DNA of 64,000 bases from Claveliimonas acetigenes (GCF_025567385.1 NZ_JAOQJU010000002.1:310001-374000), one strand, 5' to 3'; shown: positions 1 to 9,291, counted from the first letter of the stretch. Program-made: numbers and translations. Notes: a model not told the origin generated them from the letters alone.

Positions 1-2887
1 ACTCCAGATAGAAAGGAAATACAATCTGCTTCTCGCACATTTCCTGCAGCACCTGATGCAGAAGTTCTCCGATCTCGTCATCATATTCCCTGTCAGAATA
101 GTACCGTAGCACAGCAATCTTGCAGATGTCCGCCAATTCTTCCTTTAACTTATATTCGTTAATAATAATTTCAAATACAGATTCCCCATTGATTCTCCCA
201 TTTACCATATACTCTCTGGATGCATATGCCAAATACGCCTGTTTCAAGCGGAAATACGGATTCCCATTCAGATAATAATCCAGAAAAATCTCTTCTTCCC
301 CGAACATATCTTCTGAGAAAATCATCTGTGTAATGATCCGCTCTCCCAGCTTCACAACCAACACTCCATATTCTTTTGCAGTCTCCCACAGTTTCTTCAT
401 ATCCCTGGTCGCCCCACAATAGAAATTGGCAAGATAGGTAAGAATCACCTTGTCATACTGCTGCCGCTTAAACAACTCAAAACACAGATACAACAGGAAA
501 TCATCTTCCTCGTAATTATCTTCCCGTATTCTTTTACTGCAAAGACGGAAAATCTCTTTCTCATCAAAAGCATCCATTCCCTTCATCCGCAGATTCTCAA
601 ACGTAGGCTCTTCCTTGTTCCTTTCATAGGACCAATTGGATATATGTGTCATATATTTCTTACACATCTCCATAAAACGAGGTTCATAGAGCAGACGAAC
701 CGTCTCGTACAAGATGGAATCCGTATAGTGCCGCCCGTCCTTTCCTTCCCAGATAATACGTGCGTCTTTGTCATAAAGGTACACAATCGTCCCTTCTTTC
801 CTGACCGGAACCCTTTGTTTGATACTTCCGTCCTTCTCAATAACCAGCACACATTTCATATTATCTGCCTTTGTCGTCACCCGATAAGCATAGCAAAGAT
901 CATACATCGCCTCCAGTCGTTCTCCTGTCATCTCTTCTTCTGTACAAAAGCGTTTATAAATAATCTTCAGAGAATCACTGATATGGCGCTTCATCAGCTG
1001 TTCCCAGGCAAACTGTACCATCTGCTCCCGGTAACTGATATAAAGGTCACTGGCATACTGCTCGTGCGTGATCAGATTCGCATACAACAGCGCCGCCTTC
1101 TTATAATTCAGGTTATTCCCATGCATAAAATACAGAAAAATCGAACGCGGAAGTGCATCCCTGACTTTCGACTCATCAATCGTAGCCATATAATATTCAT
1201 ATAACTGCGCTATCTTAAGCTCCGCATCTACCGCCCTCTGATACCATACAAAATAACGTCTTTCATCTTTATTGCCTTTAATCAAAAATGTACAGATTGC
1301 ATTCAAAATCATGGGTTCCTTGTACATGTCATAAATCCGCTCCAGAACCCGGAACAATCCTTCATGATAACTTTTCTGCTGGCTGGCAAGATTTGCCACA
1401 TAAAGAGCTAATTCTTTCGTCATCAAACGGTATTTCGATGCAAAATTCAGTACCTGGAATTCAAATTTTCCCAACTTCTTTAGCAGATTTGTCTTTTCCT
1501 TATAGCAGCGATATGCCTCCAGATAAATCAGGACCTGATTCGTATCATATGCATAAAACTGCTGCTCCAGCACTTTAATCCTCCGATAAGGATCTTTGTA
1601 CTGCGAGTCTATATCAAGAAGCATAAGAAAAAGCTCCCAGGAATCCTGATGCCGCATCCACACCTTCCCTATCTCATCAATCACTCTCTCCACATGGCTT
1701 CCCTGCCTGCGGATCAGCGCTGTCAGATACAAATAATAAGCATTGCTCTTCGGATCTTTTCCAATTGCGAACCGGTTATAATTATAGTTTTCCAGGATCC
1801 ACTTTGCTTCTTCAATGTAATTGCCAATAATATAAATATGCGCAAGGAATAATTGGATCATATCGTCCAGCGGGGCATGAGTACGCATCTCCTTTGCCTT
1901 TTCAATCGCACTTTCACTCCAACGGTTCAATTCCATCCTCCCCGCCATATAAGAAATATATTCCTTCATAATCTGCGCCATCAAAAATGTAACTTCTCTT
2001 CTGTCTTCATCATATTCGCAGTTCTGTCTTACCTCAACCTCATAAGCCAACACTTCATACGGCGTCACAAAAAGAATTTTCCCAAAGTTGCGTCCCCCGT
2101 GTAGGCGTTCCGGATGCACAAGAAATTCCATCTCATACATATTTCCGACAAAATCATCGGTAGTCAGCCTGGTTCTTCCTGTTGTAATAAATCCACCCTC
2201 CAGGCGTACCTCTATCGGCATAAACCCCCATGTGTTCTTAATGATCTTCAGAGTTCCTTTCGACGCTTCCTTAATATCTTCAAACAGCATTCCTTCCCCT
2301 GAGAGGGTAAGGAATATACATTCTTTCTGTTTGATTCCTACAAGAAACTCTTCCATCGCCTGTTCATCAAGAGACCATTTTCTCATATTATCATAAAGAT
2401 GGAATACTCGTGGGTTCTCATATTTCAACACTTCATAAAATTCCCTGGAACGGAACAATCTCTGTGCTTCCGAAAAATCCTTAATAGCCAAACGCTTGAA
2501 ATCTTCCGTACTCTGAACCTTCCCATAAGAAGTCATAACATAGGGTTTCTCGATAATTGCTGTAAACGCAATTGTGTATTCTCCGCCATTACATACGATA
2601 GAAAAGGTACCTTTCTCCACATGACCCGGACGCAGTCCTCTGCCGTCATACTCAAAATTCACCTTAACAGGATTTCCTTCAAATCCCTGCTCGATACAGC
2701 GCATACGAAAAGAAGACGGATATACAAGTCCTCTTATAACTCCGTCTGATAGGCTCTCTATTATAAAATTCCCCTTGTACACTTCCCCTTCACCAATGGT
2801 GAGAAGCAGATGTGTCTCCGGGAATACGATATCCGGATGAGCCACCTGAAAATCACCTTTTGAAAATTTTTTAATTTTATTTTTCAA
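1..2887 (-). CDS. Large DUF5717-like protein, 3' end cut by window edge
   Basis: The frame is open from the start to the window edge (about 962 codons), so the C-terminus is missing. The product begins LKNKIKKFSKGDFQ and has an N-terminal region rich in beta strands (about residues 1-330), then a long helical, TPR-like part with many Tyr/Leu/Glu residues. No signal peptide, membrane segment or catalytic motif is visible. The pattern resembles the DUF5717 family of large cytoplasmic Lachnospiraceae proteins, whose function is unknown to me. I chose the TTG start because AGAGGTGG lies 5-6 nt before it; an in-frame ATG at 2908 has no such site. The gene has its own promoter and is divergent from cobD. 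Confidence 0.7.
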   Translation of the reverse strand, partial: MKNKIKKFSKGDFQVAHPDIVFPETHLLLTIGEGEVYKGNFIIESLSDGVIRGLVYPSSFRMRCIEQGFEGNPVKVNFEYDGRGLRPGHVEKGTFSIVCNGGEYTIAFTAIIEKPYVMTSYGKVQSTEDFKRLAIKDFSEAQRLFRSREFYEVLKYENPRVFHLYDNMRKWSLDEQAMEEFLVGIKQKECIFLTLSGEGMLFEDIKEASKGTLKIIKNTWGFMPIEVRLEGGFITTGRTRLTTDDFVGNMYEMEFLVHPERLHGGRNFGKILFVTPYEVLAYEVEVRQNCEYDEDRREVTFLMAQIMKEYISYMAGRMELNRWSESAIEKAKEMRTHAPLDDMIQLFLAHIYIIGNYIEEAKWILENYNYNRFAIGKDPKSNAYYLYLTALIRRQGSHVERVIDEIGKVWMRHQDSWELFLMLLDIDSQYKDPYRRIKVLEQQFYAYDTNQVLIYLEAYRCYKEKTNLLKKLGKFEFQVLNFASKYRLMTKELALYVANLASQQKSYHEGLFRVLERIYDMYKEPMILNAICTFLIKGNKDERRYFVWYQRAVDAELKIAQLYEYYMATIDESKVRDALPRSIFLYFMHGNNLNYKKAALLYANLITHEQYASDLYISYREQMVQFAWEQLMKRHISDSLKIIYKRFCTEEEMTGERLEAMYDLCYAYRVTTKADNMKCVLVIEKDGSIKQRVPVRKEGTIVYLYDKDARIIWEGKDGRHYTDSILYETVRLLYEPRFMEMCKKYMTHISNWSYERNKEEPTFENLRMKGMDAFDEKEIFRLCSKRIREDNYEEDDFLLYLCFELFKRQQYDKVILTYLANFYCGATRDMKKLWETAKEYGVLVVKLGERIITQMIFSEDMFGEEEIFLDYYLNGNPYFRLKQAYLAYASREYMVNGRINGESVFEIIINEYKLKEELADICKIAVLRYYSDREYDDEIGELLHQVLQEMCEKQIVFPFYLE

Positions 2888-2937
2888 GCCTGCCACCTCT
2901 TCTTGCATTGCATTTTCATTTAAACATACTATAATAA

Positions 2938-2967
2938 ATTATAGCATTCTTTTAATATGAATAGCAA
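2938..2967 (-). promoter_or_regulatory. Sigma-A type promoter of the DUF5717-like gene
   Basis: On the minus strand a -35 TTGCTA (2962-2967) and a perfect -10 TATAAT (2938-2943) are 18 bp apart, about 50 bp before the TTG start. The rest of the 132-bp divergent region up to cobD is AT-rich, with no other clear element. Confidence 0.55.
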
Positions 2968-3019
2968 TGCTGAAACACAAATTATTCAACCATTATTCAA
3001 GATTCTGTAAGGAGGACAT

Positions 3020-4117
3020 ATGAATACAAATATAACACCAGCCTTTCACGGCAGTGATCTAGAAAAAATAGCTGCCTACTACCACATTCCACAGGAGTCT
3101 ATCATAAACTTTGGGGCAAATGTCAATCCACTAGGTCTCTCTCCTTCCGTAAAATCTGCTCTTGCAGACAATCTGGATGTAATTACCCGGTATCCGGACA
3201 GGGACTACAAAGCCCTTCGCGAAACCATAGCTGCATATTGCAGCGTCAACACTGACCAGGTAGCAGTAGGTAACGGATCCACAGAACTGATTTCTCTGCT
3301 TATCGGCCATCGCAAAGCAAAGCACGCCTTGGTCGTTGGTCCCACCTACTCAGAATACGAAAGAGAACTTTCCCTGACAGGGGGCAGTATGTCCTATTAT
3401 AATCTGAAAGAACACGAAGATTTCCATCTGGATCCATCTGACCTTTTAAAATCACTTCCGCCGGAGACTGATTTTTTAATCCTTTGCAACCCCAATAATC
3501 CTACTTCCTCTGCCGTCAGACAGGAAAACATTGAAACGATTCTTTCCGAATGTAAAAAAAGAGGAATATTTGTCATGATTGACGAGACTTATGTGGAATT
3601 TGCGCCCTGCATAGAGGAAATCACTGCCATGCCCCTTACAAAAATCTTTGACAACCTCATGGTTATTCGGGGCGTATCCAAATTCTATGCTGCCCCGGGA
3701 CTCCGCCTCGGCTACGGCGTCACCGGCAACCAGGAATTTTTGTCCTCCTTGAAACGCTGTCAGAATCCCTGGAGCTTAAATAGTATAGCCGCTTTTGCCG
3801 GTGAAAAAATGCTGCAGGATACTGCTTATATAAAGGAAACCAGAGCGTTGATTCTTTCCCAGCGGAAGCAGCTTTGTAAGACTCTGAGAGAAGTGCCCTT
3901 CTTAAAAATCTACGAACCCTATGCCAATTTCATCTTAGTCCGGCTCTTAAAAGAAGGGCTGACCTCCCATCAGGTTTTTGAACACGCCATCCGGCAAGGG
4001 CTGATGATTAGAGACTGCTCTTCTTTTAAAAGCCTCGAAGGAGAATATATCAGGTTCTGCATCATGAAGCCAGAAGACAATGCCCGGTTAATACAATGCC
4101 TGAAAGAATTACCGTAA
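3020..4117 (+). CDS. cobD: CobD/HisC-like PLP-dependent aminotransferase-fold enzyme
   Basis: A 365-residue fold-type I PLP enzyme. The N-terminus (FHGSDLEKIAAYY, then FGANVNPLG and RYPDRDY) and the C-terminus (MIRDCSSFKSLEGEYIRF) match L-threonine-O-3-phosphate decarboxylase (CobD) better than histidinol-phosphate aminotransferase. The PLP lysine lies in VSKFYAAPGLRLGYG and the ring-binding Asp/Tyr in MIDETYVEF. CobD makes the aminopropanol-phosphate linker of cobalamin. No other cobalamin gene is nearby, so the substrate is not secured by context; HisC or another decarboxylase/aminotransferase role remains possible. AAGGAGGA sits 6 nt before the ATG. It is convergent with the alaX gene, 14 bp away. 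Confidence 0.65.
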   Translation: MNTNITPAFHGSDLEKIAAYYHIPQESIINFGANVNPLGLSPSVKSALADNLDVITRYPDRDYKALRETIAAYCSVNTDQVAVGNGSTELISLLIGHRKAKHALVVGPTYSEYERELSLTGGSMSYYNLKEHEDFHLDPSDLLKSLPPETDFLILCNPNNPTSSAVRQENIETILSECKKRGIFVMIDETYVEFAPCIEEITAMPLTKIFDNLMVIRGVSKFYAAPGLRLGYGVTGNQEFLSSLKRCQNPWSLNSIAAFAGEKMLQDTAYIKETRALILSQRKQLCKTLREVPFLKIYEPYANFILVRLLKEGLTSHQVFEHAIRQGLMIRDCSSFKSLEGEYIRFCIMKPEDNARLIQCLKELP

Positions 4118-4131
4118 CCTCTTCATAGCTT

Positions 4132-5289
4132 CTAAAGACTTTCCAAGGCCTCAGCAATGAGGCTTTTTTCTGCGGAAAGGCTTCCCTGCACCATCTCCGG
4201 TTTTCCGCCGCCTCTTCCCTGAAATTTCTCATTCAGCATTCTGCTGACCGGCCTTACATCCTCCGTCCTGCTGCCGATTACATAGCGGTATCCCGTCACA
4301 TCCGTCCCGGCAAACACAGCGCACACCCTCGCGCCCCGCTCCAGCAGAAGATTCATCAGTTCTCTTGGTTCGTTTCCTGTCAGCTCTTCCTCAAATACAC
4401 GCACGATAGGTTCCTGAATCTCAATTTCCTGCGCCTTATAAACAAGCATCTGCTGCCGGAGAGATGCCGCCTTGCTCTTTAGCCTTCCCTGTTCTTCTTT
4501 CAGCCTTTCTACGGCTTCTGCTATCTCATTTTCCTTTTCACAGAGAAGCGCTCCAATGCGCTTTGCATTTTCCTGCTTTCTGTCATAATCTTTCAGCGCC
4601 CGTCCTCCACACAACATGGTGATACGCTCGCCGCCTTTATAATTCATCCTATTAACAAGCTTAATCAGTCCAATCTCCCCGGTCTTTTTTACATGAGGGG
4701 CACAGCATGCACAAACATCATATCCGGGTATCGTCACGATACGTACTTGACCGTCAATCTCTATCTTGCTCCTGTATTCCATCTGCGCAAGCTCATCCTT
4801 GGACGGATAAGTCACCAGGACATCCAGATTTTCAAAAACAGCCCGGTTTGCTTCCCATTCAATTTCCTTTAATTCTTCTTTTGTAATCGGACCATTAAAA
4901 TCCATCGTACAGTAGTCATCTCCCAGATGAAAACCAACATTCTCATATCCGAACCTGCGGTGTACGATTCCCGACACGATATGCTCTCCACTGTGCTGCT
5001 GCATCCGGTCAAATCTGACTTCCCAGTCAAGAATCCCATGGACGCACTTTCCCTCTTCAAGGGCAGTGTCCGTCTCATGAAAAATGATGCCGCCCTTTTC
5101 CTTCGTATCCGTCACCTGCACTCCGTCCAGGCACCCGACATCACCGTACTGGCCTCCCCCTTCCGGAAAAAAGGCAGTCCTGTCAAGAACCACCCTATAT
5201 CTCTCTCCTTCCGGCCGGCAAGATACTACACAGGCATCAAATTCACGGACATAACCGTCCGCATAATACAATTTCGCCGTCTCTTTCAT
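4132..5289 (-). CDS. alaX: Alanyl-tRNA editing protein, AlaX-L type with DHHA1 domain
   Basis: A 385-residue free-standing editing factor expected to hydrolyse mischarged Ser- or Gly-tRNA(Ala) in the cytoplasm. The order is an AlaX beta-barrel (residues about 1-90), the editing core with the zinc motif HSGEH (near residue 100) and the second metal site CACCAPHVKKTGE (near 195), a coiled coil (about 255-290), and a C-terminal DHHA1 domain ending in the glycine-rich QGRGGGKPEMVQGS. All four metal ligands (HxxxH, CxxxH) are present, so it looks active. It lies 6 bp downstream of argS in the same direction and is probably co-transcribed with it. Confidence 0.85.
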   Translation of the reverse strand: MKETAKLYYADGYVREFDACVVSCRPEGERYRVVLDRTAFFPEGGGQYGDVGCLDGVQVTDTKEKGGIIFHETDTALEEGKCVHGILDWEVRFDRMQQHSGEHIVSGIVHRRFGYENVGFHLGDDYCTMDFNGPITKEELKEIEWEANRAVFENLDVLVTYPSKDELAQMEYRSKIEIDGQVRIVTIPGYDVCACCAPHVKKTGEIGLIKLVNRMNYKGGERITMLCGGRALKDYDRKQENAKRIGALLCEKENEIAEAVERLKEEQGRLKSKAASLRQQMLVYKAQEIEIQEPIVRVFEEELTGNEPRELMNLLLERGARVCAVFAGTDVTGYRYVIGSRTEDVRPVSRMLNEKFQGRGGGKPEMVQGSLSAEKSLIAEALESL

Positions 5290-5295
5290 ATAGAA

Positions 5296-7062
5296 TTACA
5301 TCCTTTCCGGTGCCTCAAAACCAAGCATATCAATACAAGCTTCCAATACTTTCTTCGTAATCACCAGCAGAGCAATATAACTTTCTTTCTTCGCCTTTTC
5401 TTCTTCTGCAAGAATCTTTGTCTCATGGTAAAATCGATTAAATGCATTTGCCAAATCATAAATATACGCGCAGATTTTATGAGGAGCAGTCTCTTCAAAG
5501 GCGTTCTTAATAACCCCGTTATACTTCGCTGCTTCCAGCATCAACGCCTTTTCGCTCTCACTATGTGCACCTGCAATTTTCAGCCCGTCCAGGCTGTCTC
5601 CCGCTTCCTTATATTTATTCAGAATGGACTTAATCCGCACAATCGTATAAAGAATGTACGGGCCCGTATTTCCCTCAAAAGACGTGAACCTGTCCACATC
5701 AAAAATATAATCTTTGCTTGCCTGATTCGATAAATCACCATATTTAATCGCAGATATTCCTACAATCTTCGCTGTCTCTTCCGCCTCTGCTTCCTCTACG
5801 GTACGGTTATCTGCAATCTTCTTATACATCTCTTCCGTAATCTCTGCAATCAGATTCTCCAGGCGCATCACGCCGCCTTCCCTTGTTTTGAAAGGCTTGC
5901 CGTCTTTTCCGTTCATGGTTCCGAATCCCTGGAAAATAAGCTCCGTAGACTCCGGTACAATCCCCGTCTTCTTCGCTGCACGGAATACCTGTATAAAATG
6001 AAGTTCCTGCCTTTTATCCACAATGTAAATCACCTTGTCCGGATGATAGTCTTCTTCCCTCTGAACCAGCGTAGCAAGATCTGTGGTTCCATAAAGCGAA
6101 GCCCCGTCAGACTTCTGTATCATGCAGGGCGGTATCTCCTTCGTATCAGACGCTTCCTTCACGTCAATCACCAGCGCGCCCTGATCCATATACGCATACC
6201 CTTCTTTTTTCAAACGGTCAATCATAGCCGGGATATATTTCTGAGCATCAGATTCTCCCTTCCACAGATCAAAGTCCACATTCAGGTTGCGGTAGTTCTT
6301 CTTCAAATCTGCAACAGACACCTGCATAATATGATTCCAGATAGCCGTATAGCCTCTGTGCCCGTTCTGGAGCAGATATGTGGCGTGAAGCGCCTCTTCC
6401 CTATATTCCTCATTTTCCTTGGCAAATGCACTGGCAGCCGGATAGATTTCCTCCAACTCTCCAATGGTAAATGGTGCTTCCTCAGGATACTCCCCCAAAT
6501 AAGCTTCATCAAAATACGGAAGTTCCGGCTTGCGCTTTTTAAGTTCTGTAATAATCAGTCCCATCTGATATCCCCAGTCGCCCAGATGGATATCTCCCAG
6601 GACCTCATGTCCCATAGCGCGGCAAATTCTTTTAATGCTCTCGCCAATAATCGCCGAACGCAAATGTCCTACATGGAGCGGCTTTGCCACATTGGGTCCG
6701 CCATAATCCACAAGAATCATCTGAGGATCTTTTGCCTTCTCAAGCCCCAGCGCTTCATCCTCCGCCATCTGATTCAGATACTCTGCCACAAATCCGTCAT
6801 CTAATTTCATATTAATAAATCCCGGTTTCACTGCTTCAACTTCCGCAATGCACCTACTTTCTCCAAGCCTTCCCACCACGTCTTCCGCAATCATAAGCGG
6901 CGCTTTCTTATACGTCTTTGCCCCCGCCATCGCACCGTTACACTGGTATTCACACAGATCCGGACGATTGGACAGTGTTACTCTTGCATATGATTTATCA
7001 TATCCTGCCTCTTCAAAAGCTTTCTTAAGCTCTGCTGTTATGAGGTCAATTATCTGTTTCAT
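5296..7062 (-). CDS. argS: Arginyl-tRNA synthetase
   Basis: A 588-residue class I synthetase that charges tRNA(Arg). It has the N-terminal Add-1 domain (about 1-110), the Rossmann core with the HIGH-type motif KPLHVGHLRSAIIGE, the GTMNGKDGKPFKTREGG loop that stands in for KMSKS in ArgS, and the C-terminal DALR anticodon-binding domain (about 470-588, ending DMLGFEAPERM). Length and domain order are normal. The ATG follows AAGGAGGATGACGA. It is divergent from the GntR/ABC operon at 7.2 kb. The window also carries a tRNA(Arg) gene at 16.05 kb, one of its substrates. Confidence 0.95.
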   Translation of the reverse strand: MKQIIDLITAELKKAFEEAGYDKSYARVTLSNRPDLCEYQCNGAMAGAKTYKKAPLMIAEDVVGRLGESRCIAEVEAVKPGFINMKLDDGFVAEYLNQMAEDEALGLEKAKDPQMILVDYGGPNVAKPLHVGHLRSAIIGESIKRICRAMGHEVLGDIHLGDWGYQMGLIITELKKRKPELPYFDEAYLGEYPEEAPFTIGELEEIYPAASAFAKENEEYREEALHATYLLQNGHRGYTAIWNHIMQVSVADLKKNYRNLNVDFDLWKGESDAQKYIPAMIDRLKKEGYAYMDQGALVIDVKEASDTKEIPPCMIQKSDGASLYGTTDLATLVQREEDYHPDKVIYIVDKRQELHFIQVFRAAKKTGIVPESTELIFQGFGTMNGKDGKPFKTREGGVMRLENLIAEITEEMYKKIADNRTVEEAEAEETAKIVGISAIKYGDLSNQASKDYIFDVDRFTSFEGNTGPYILYTIVRIKSILNKYKEAGDSLDGLKIAGAHSESEKALMLEAAKYNGVIKNAFEETAPHKICAYIYDLANAFNRFYHETKILAEEEKAKKESYIALLVITKKVLEACIDMLGFEAPERM

Positions 7063-7149
7063 TCGTCATCCTCCTTGTTATAGCCATTTGCAGAAACTGC
7101 TATCTAATGTATAAGTTTAGCATAATTCTTATCCTCTCTCAATAATAAC

Positions 7150-7194
7150 TTGACTTTTCCCGGCAAACGTATTATTGTACTATTAAGATAATAC
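7150..7194 (+). promoter_or_regulatory. Promoter overlapped by a GntR-type operator
   Basis: The -35 TTGACT (7150-7155) and -10 TATTGT (7173-7178) are exactly 17 bp apart. A perfect inverted repeat GTATTAT/ATAATAC (7169-7175 and 7188-7194, 12-bp spacer) covers the -10 and the start point. The position suits autorepression by the YtrA-like regulator encoded 18 bp downstream. Inferred from sequence only. Confidence 0.6.
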
Positions 7195-7211
7195 AAAGTG
7201 AGGTGAAGCAG

Positions 7212-7589
7212 ATGCCATGGGAGTTAGATAATGACCGTCCCATCTATTTACAGTTAATGGAACGCATACAGCGAGACATTATTGCCGGAGTCTACCAGCC
7301 CGGTGATAAGCTTCCATCTGTCAGGGATCTCGCAGTAGAAGCTGCCGTAAATCCCAACACAATGCAGAAAGCATTATCCGAACTGGAAAGAAACGGACTT
7401 GTGCATTCTTACCGCACAAGCGGACGTTTTATTACGGAGGACAAAACCATGTTAAGAAAGATGAAAGAACAACAAGCTTCCCGCCAAATCAAAGAATTTA
7501 TAGAAAAGATGAGGCAGCTTGGCTATCAGGATCCGGAAATACTGAGTCTTATTAAAGAAACTATCAACGGAGTGGGAATGCAGCCATGA
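7212..7589 (+). CDS. GntR family regulator, YtrA subfamily
   Basis: A 125-residue DNA-binding repressor. The N-terminal winged helix-turn-helix contains DRPIYLQLMERIQRDI and the signature GDKLPSVRDLAVEAAVNPNT; the short C-terminal helical tail (about 50 residues) is typical of the YtrA subfamily, which lacks a large ligand domain. Such proteins usually repress the ABC exporter genes beside them and respond to cell-envelope stress. A GTG lies three codons upstream in frame, but the ATG at 7212 has GAGGTG 6 nt before it. It overlaps the ABC ATPase gene by 4 bp (ATGA), so the two are translationally coupled. Confidence 0.85.
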   Translation: MPWELDNDRPIYLQLMERIQRDIIAGVYQPGDKLPSVRDLAVEAAVNPNTMQKALSELERNGLVHSYRTSGRFITEDKTMLRKMKEQQASRQIKEFIEKMRQLGYQDPEILSLIKETINGVGMQP

Positions 7590-8287
7590 ATCCAATCATA
7601 GAATGCCGGGGACTTTCCAAAAAATACGCCAACGATTTCTATGCTCTTGCCAACCTCAATCTTGTACTGGAGCGCGGTCAGATCATCGGATTGCTGGGTC
7701 CCAACGGAAGCGGCAAAACAACGCTTATCAAACTAATCAACGACCTTTTGGTTCCCACAGAAGGAAGTATATGGATCGCAGGGAAAACCCCCGGAGTGGA
7801 AACAAAGAAACTGATATCCTATCTTCCTGAGCGGACTTACCTCGATTCCACTATGAAGATTCAGGATTTGATCCATTACTTCACGGATTTTTACGGTAAT
7901 TTTATCCCAGAACGTGCATATCACATGCTGGAAGACCTGAAAATCAAACCGGAAGACAGGCTTCGCACACTTTCAAAAGGGACGAAAGAAAAGGTGCAGT
8001 TAATCCTTGTCATGAGTCGTGACGCGGACCTGTATATTCTCGATGAACCAATCGGAGGCGTCGATCCGGCTGCAAGAGATTACATTTTAAATACTATTCT
8101 TACGAACTATAACGAGAATGCGACCATACTCCTATCCACCCAGCTTATTGCAGACATTGAAAACATCTTAGACAGAGTTCTCTTCCTGAAAAACGGGCAA
8201 ATCATCCTCAATGCCGCTGTTGATGAGATTAGAATGGAGCAGGGGAAATCTGTAGATACATTATTCAGGGAGGTATTCAGATGTTAG
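7586..8287 (+). CDS. ABC transporter ATP-binding protein
   Basis: A 233-residue nucleotide-binding subunit. The Walker A is GPNGSGKTT (near residue 38), the signature is LSKGTKEK (near 131), the Walker B is LYILDEP (near 151) and the switch region is LLSTQLI with Gln where His is usual. The Gln-for-His change is seen in some multidrug or bacitracin-type exporters of the YtrB class. It overlaps the GntR gene upstream and the permease gene downstream (7 bp), giving a regulator-ATPase-permease operon. The exported substrate cannot be read from sequence. Confidence 0.88.
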   Translation: MNPIIECRGLSKKYANDFYALANLNLVLERGQIIGLLGPNGSGKTTLIKLINDLLVPTEGSIWIAGKTPGVETKKLISYLPERTYLDSTMKIQDLIHYFTDFYGNFIPERAYHMLEDLKIKPEDRLRTLSKGTKEKVQLILVMSRDADLYILDEPIGGVDPAARDYILNTILTNYNENATILLSTQLIADIENILDRVLFLKNGQIILNAAVDEIRMEQGKSVDTLFREVFRC

Positions 8288-9093
8288 GGAAACTGATAAA
8301 ATATGACTTAAAGGCCTTAAACCGCTTTCTGATTCTTATCCATGCTTTTTTATTGGCCGCATCCGCTGCCTGCCGGCTTTTTATAACCGGCCGCATAAAT
8401 GCTGATGCAAACGAACTGAATCAGATTCTGCTTGCACTGTCCATTATTTTTTACTTCATACTTTTTATTGGTGTATCCTGGGGAACCCAGATTATTATCG
8501 CAGTCAGATTCTATAAAAATATTTTTTCTGACGAAGGATATTTAACCAACACACTTCCGGTCACCCGAGGCCAGCTCCTGCTGTCCAAGACGATTGCCGG
8601 AAGCATCTGGAGTACAATTGACGCAATATTCATCTATTTGTGCACATTCCTCTTGCTTGCTACTCCTTATGTAATAACAGCAGTGAAAGAAAACGGAGAC
8701 GAACTTCTGCAGGTATTCGGAATCCCTAAATCCATCTCTCTGGCAGCAGTATTTTTCTGGTTTCTTCTGCTTATTTTAATTGGCGGAATCGGCAACACCA
8801 TTTTGTTATACGCATCCATTGTACTTGGACAGTTATTCGGCAGCCACCGGGTACTCGGTTCCGTTGTTGCCTATTTTGTGCTGACTGCCTTAATCTCTGT
8901 TTTTACACTACTCTTTATGACAGTGACAGGAAGCTTTTCAGTTGCAATGACATCCGCTGCCGAAAACACGATCCTGCCTTATGACTATTTTAAAAACACT
9001 CTTATGATAACAATCATTCTCGAAACAGTTACTTCTATCATACTATATGGAATCTCCTACTGGATGATGGAAAAGAAAATGAATCTGAACTAA
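8281..9093 (+). CDS. ABC transporter permease (ABC-2 type)
   Basis: A 270-residue integral membrane protein with about six hydrophobic segments (residues about 15-35, 52-78, 105-130, 155-180, 195-225, 240-262) and the motif EGYLTNTLPVTRGQLLLSK, common in permeases paired with YtrB-like ATPases. It overlaps the ATPase gene by 7 bp and is the last gene of the operon. A 195-bp repeat element begins 3 bp after its stop codon, so any original terminator has been displaced or replaced. Confidence 0.85.
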   Translation: MLGKLIKYDLKALNRFLILIHAFLLAASAACRLFITGRINADANELNQILLALSIIFYFILFIGVSWGTQIIIAVRFYKNIFSDEGYLTNTLPVTRGQLLLSKTIAGSIWSTIDAIFIYLCTFLLLATPYVITAVKENGDELLQVFGIPKSISLAAVFFWFLLLILIGGIGNTILLYASIVLGQLFGSHRVLGSVVAYFVLTALISVFTLLFMTVTGSFSVAMTSAAENTILPYDYFKNTLMITIILETVTSIILYGISYWMMEKKMNLN

Positions 9094-9096
9094 ACC

Positions 9097-9291
9097 GTTA
9101 CCATTCACAGCCGATTTGAGATCCAATATGGATTCGTCGTGCTTGCACGTAAGAAGATATATTGGATTTCAAATCCGGTCTGTGGAGCAGTCACCCCACC
9201 CGCATAAGCAGTCTTAGCTCCGACAGGAGCGGGACTGGAGCATCGAAGATGCGACGAGTGCGCGTGCTGGTGGGGTGCTGTGAATGGTAAC
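9097..9291 (+). repeat. 195-bp structured inverted-repeat element, copy 1
   Basis: The element has 14-bp terminal inverted repeats (GTTACCATTCACAG / CTGTGAATGGTAAC). Inside are a long arm (GATTTGAGATCCAATAT against ATATTGGATTTCAAATC) capped by the hairpin CGTGCTTGCACG, a second arm CACCCCACC/GGTGGGGTG, and two small hairpins (GCTCC-GACAG-GGAGC and GCATC-GAA-GATGC), so the whole can fold as a cloverleaf. A second copy of the same length and about 92% identity lies at 17264-17458 in the same orientation. No target duplication is seen around this copy. The reading frame on its minus strand is not thought to be a gene. Confidence 0.85.

Noticed and set aside
4927..6804. Two long plus-strand frames (268 codons each) opposite alaX and argS
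   Set aside because: They are antisense to genes with clear family motifs and their translations are Arg/His/Phe-rich with no domain pattern.
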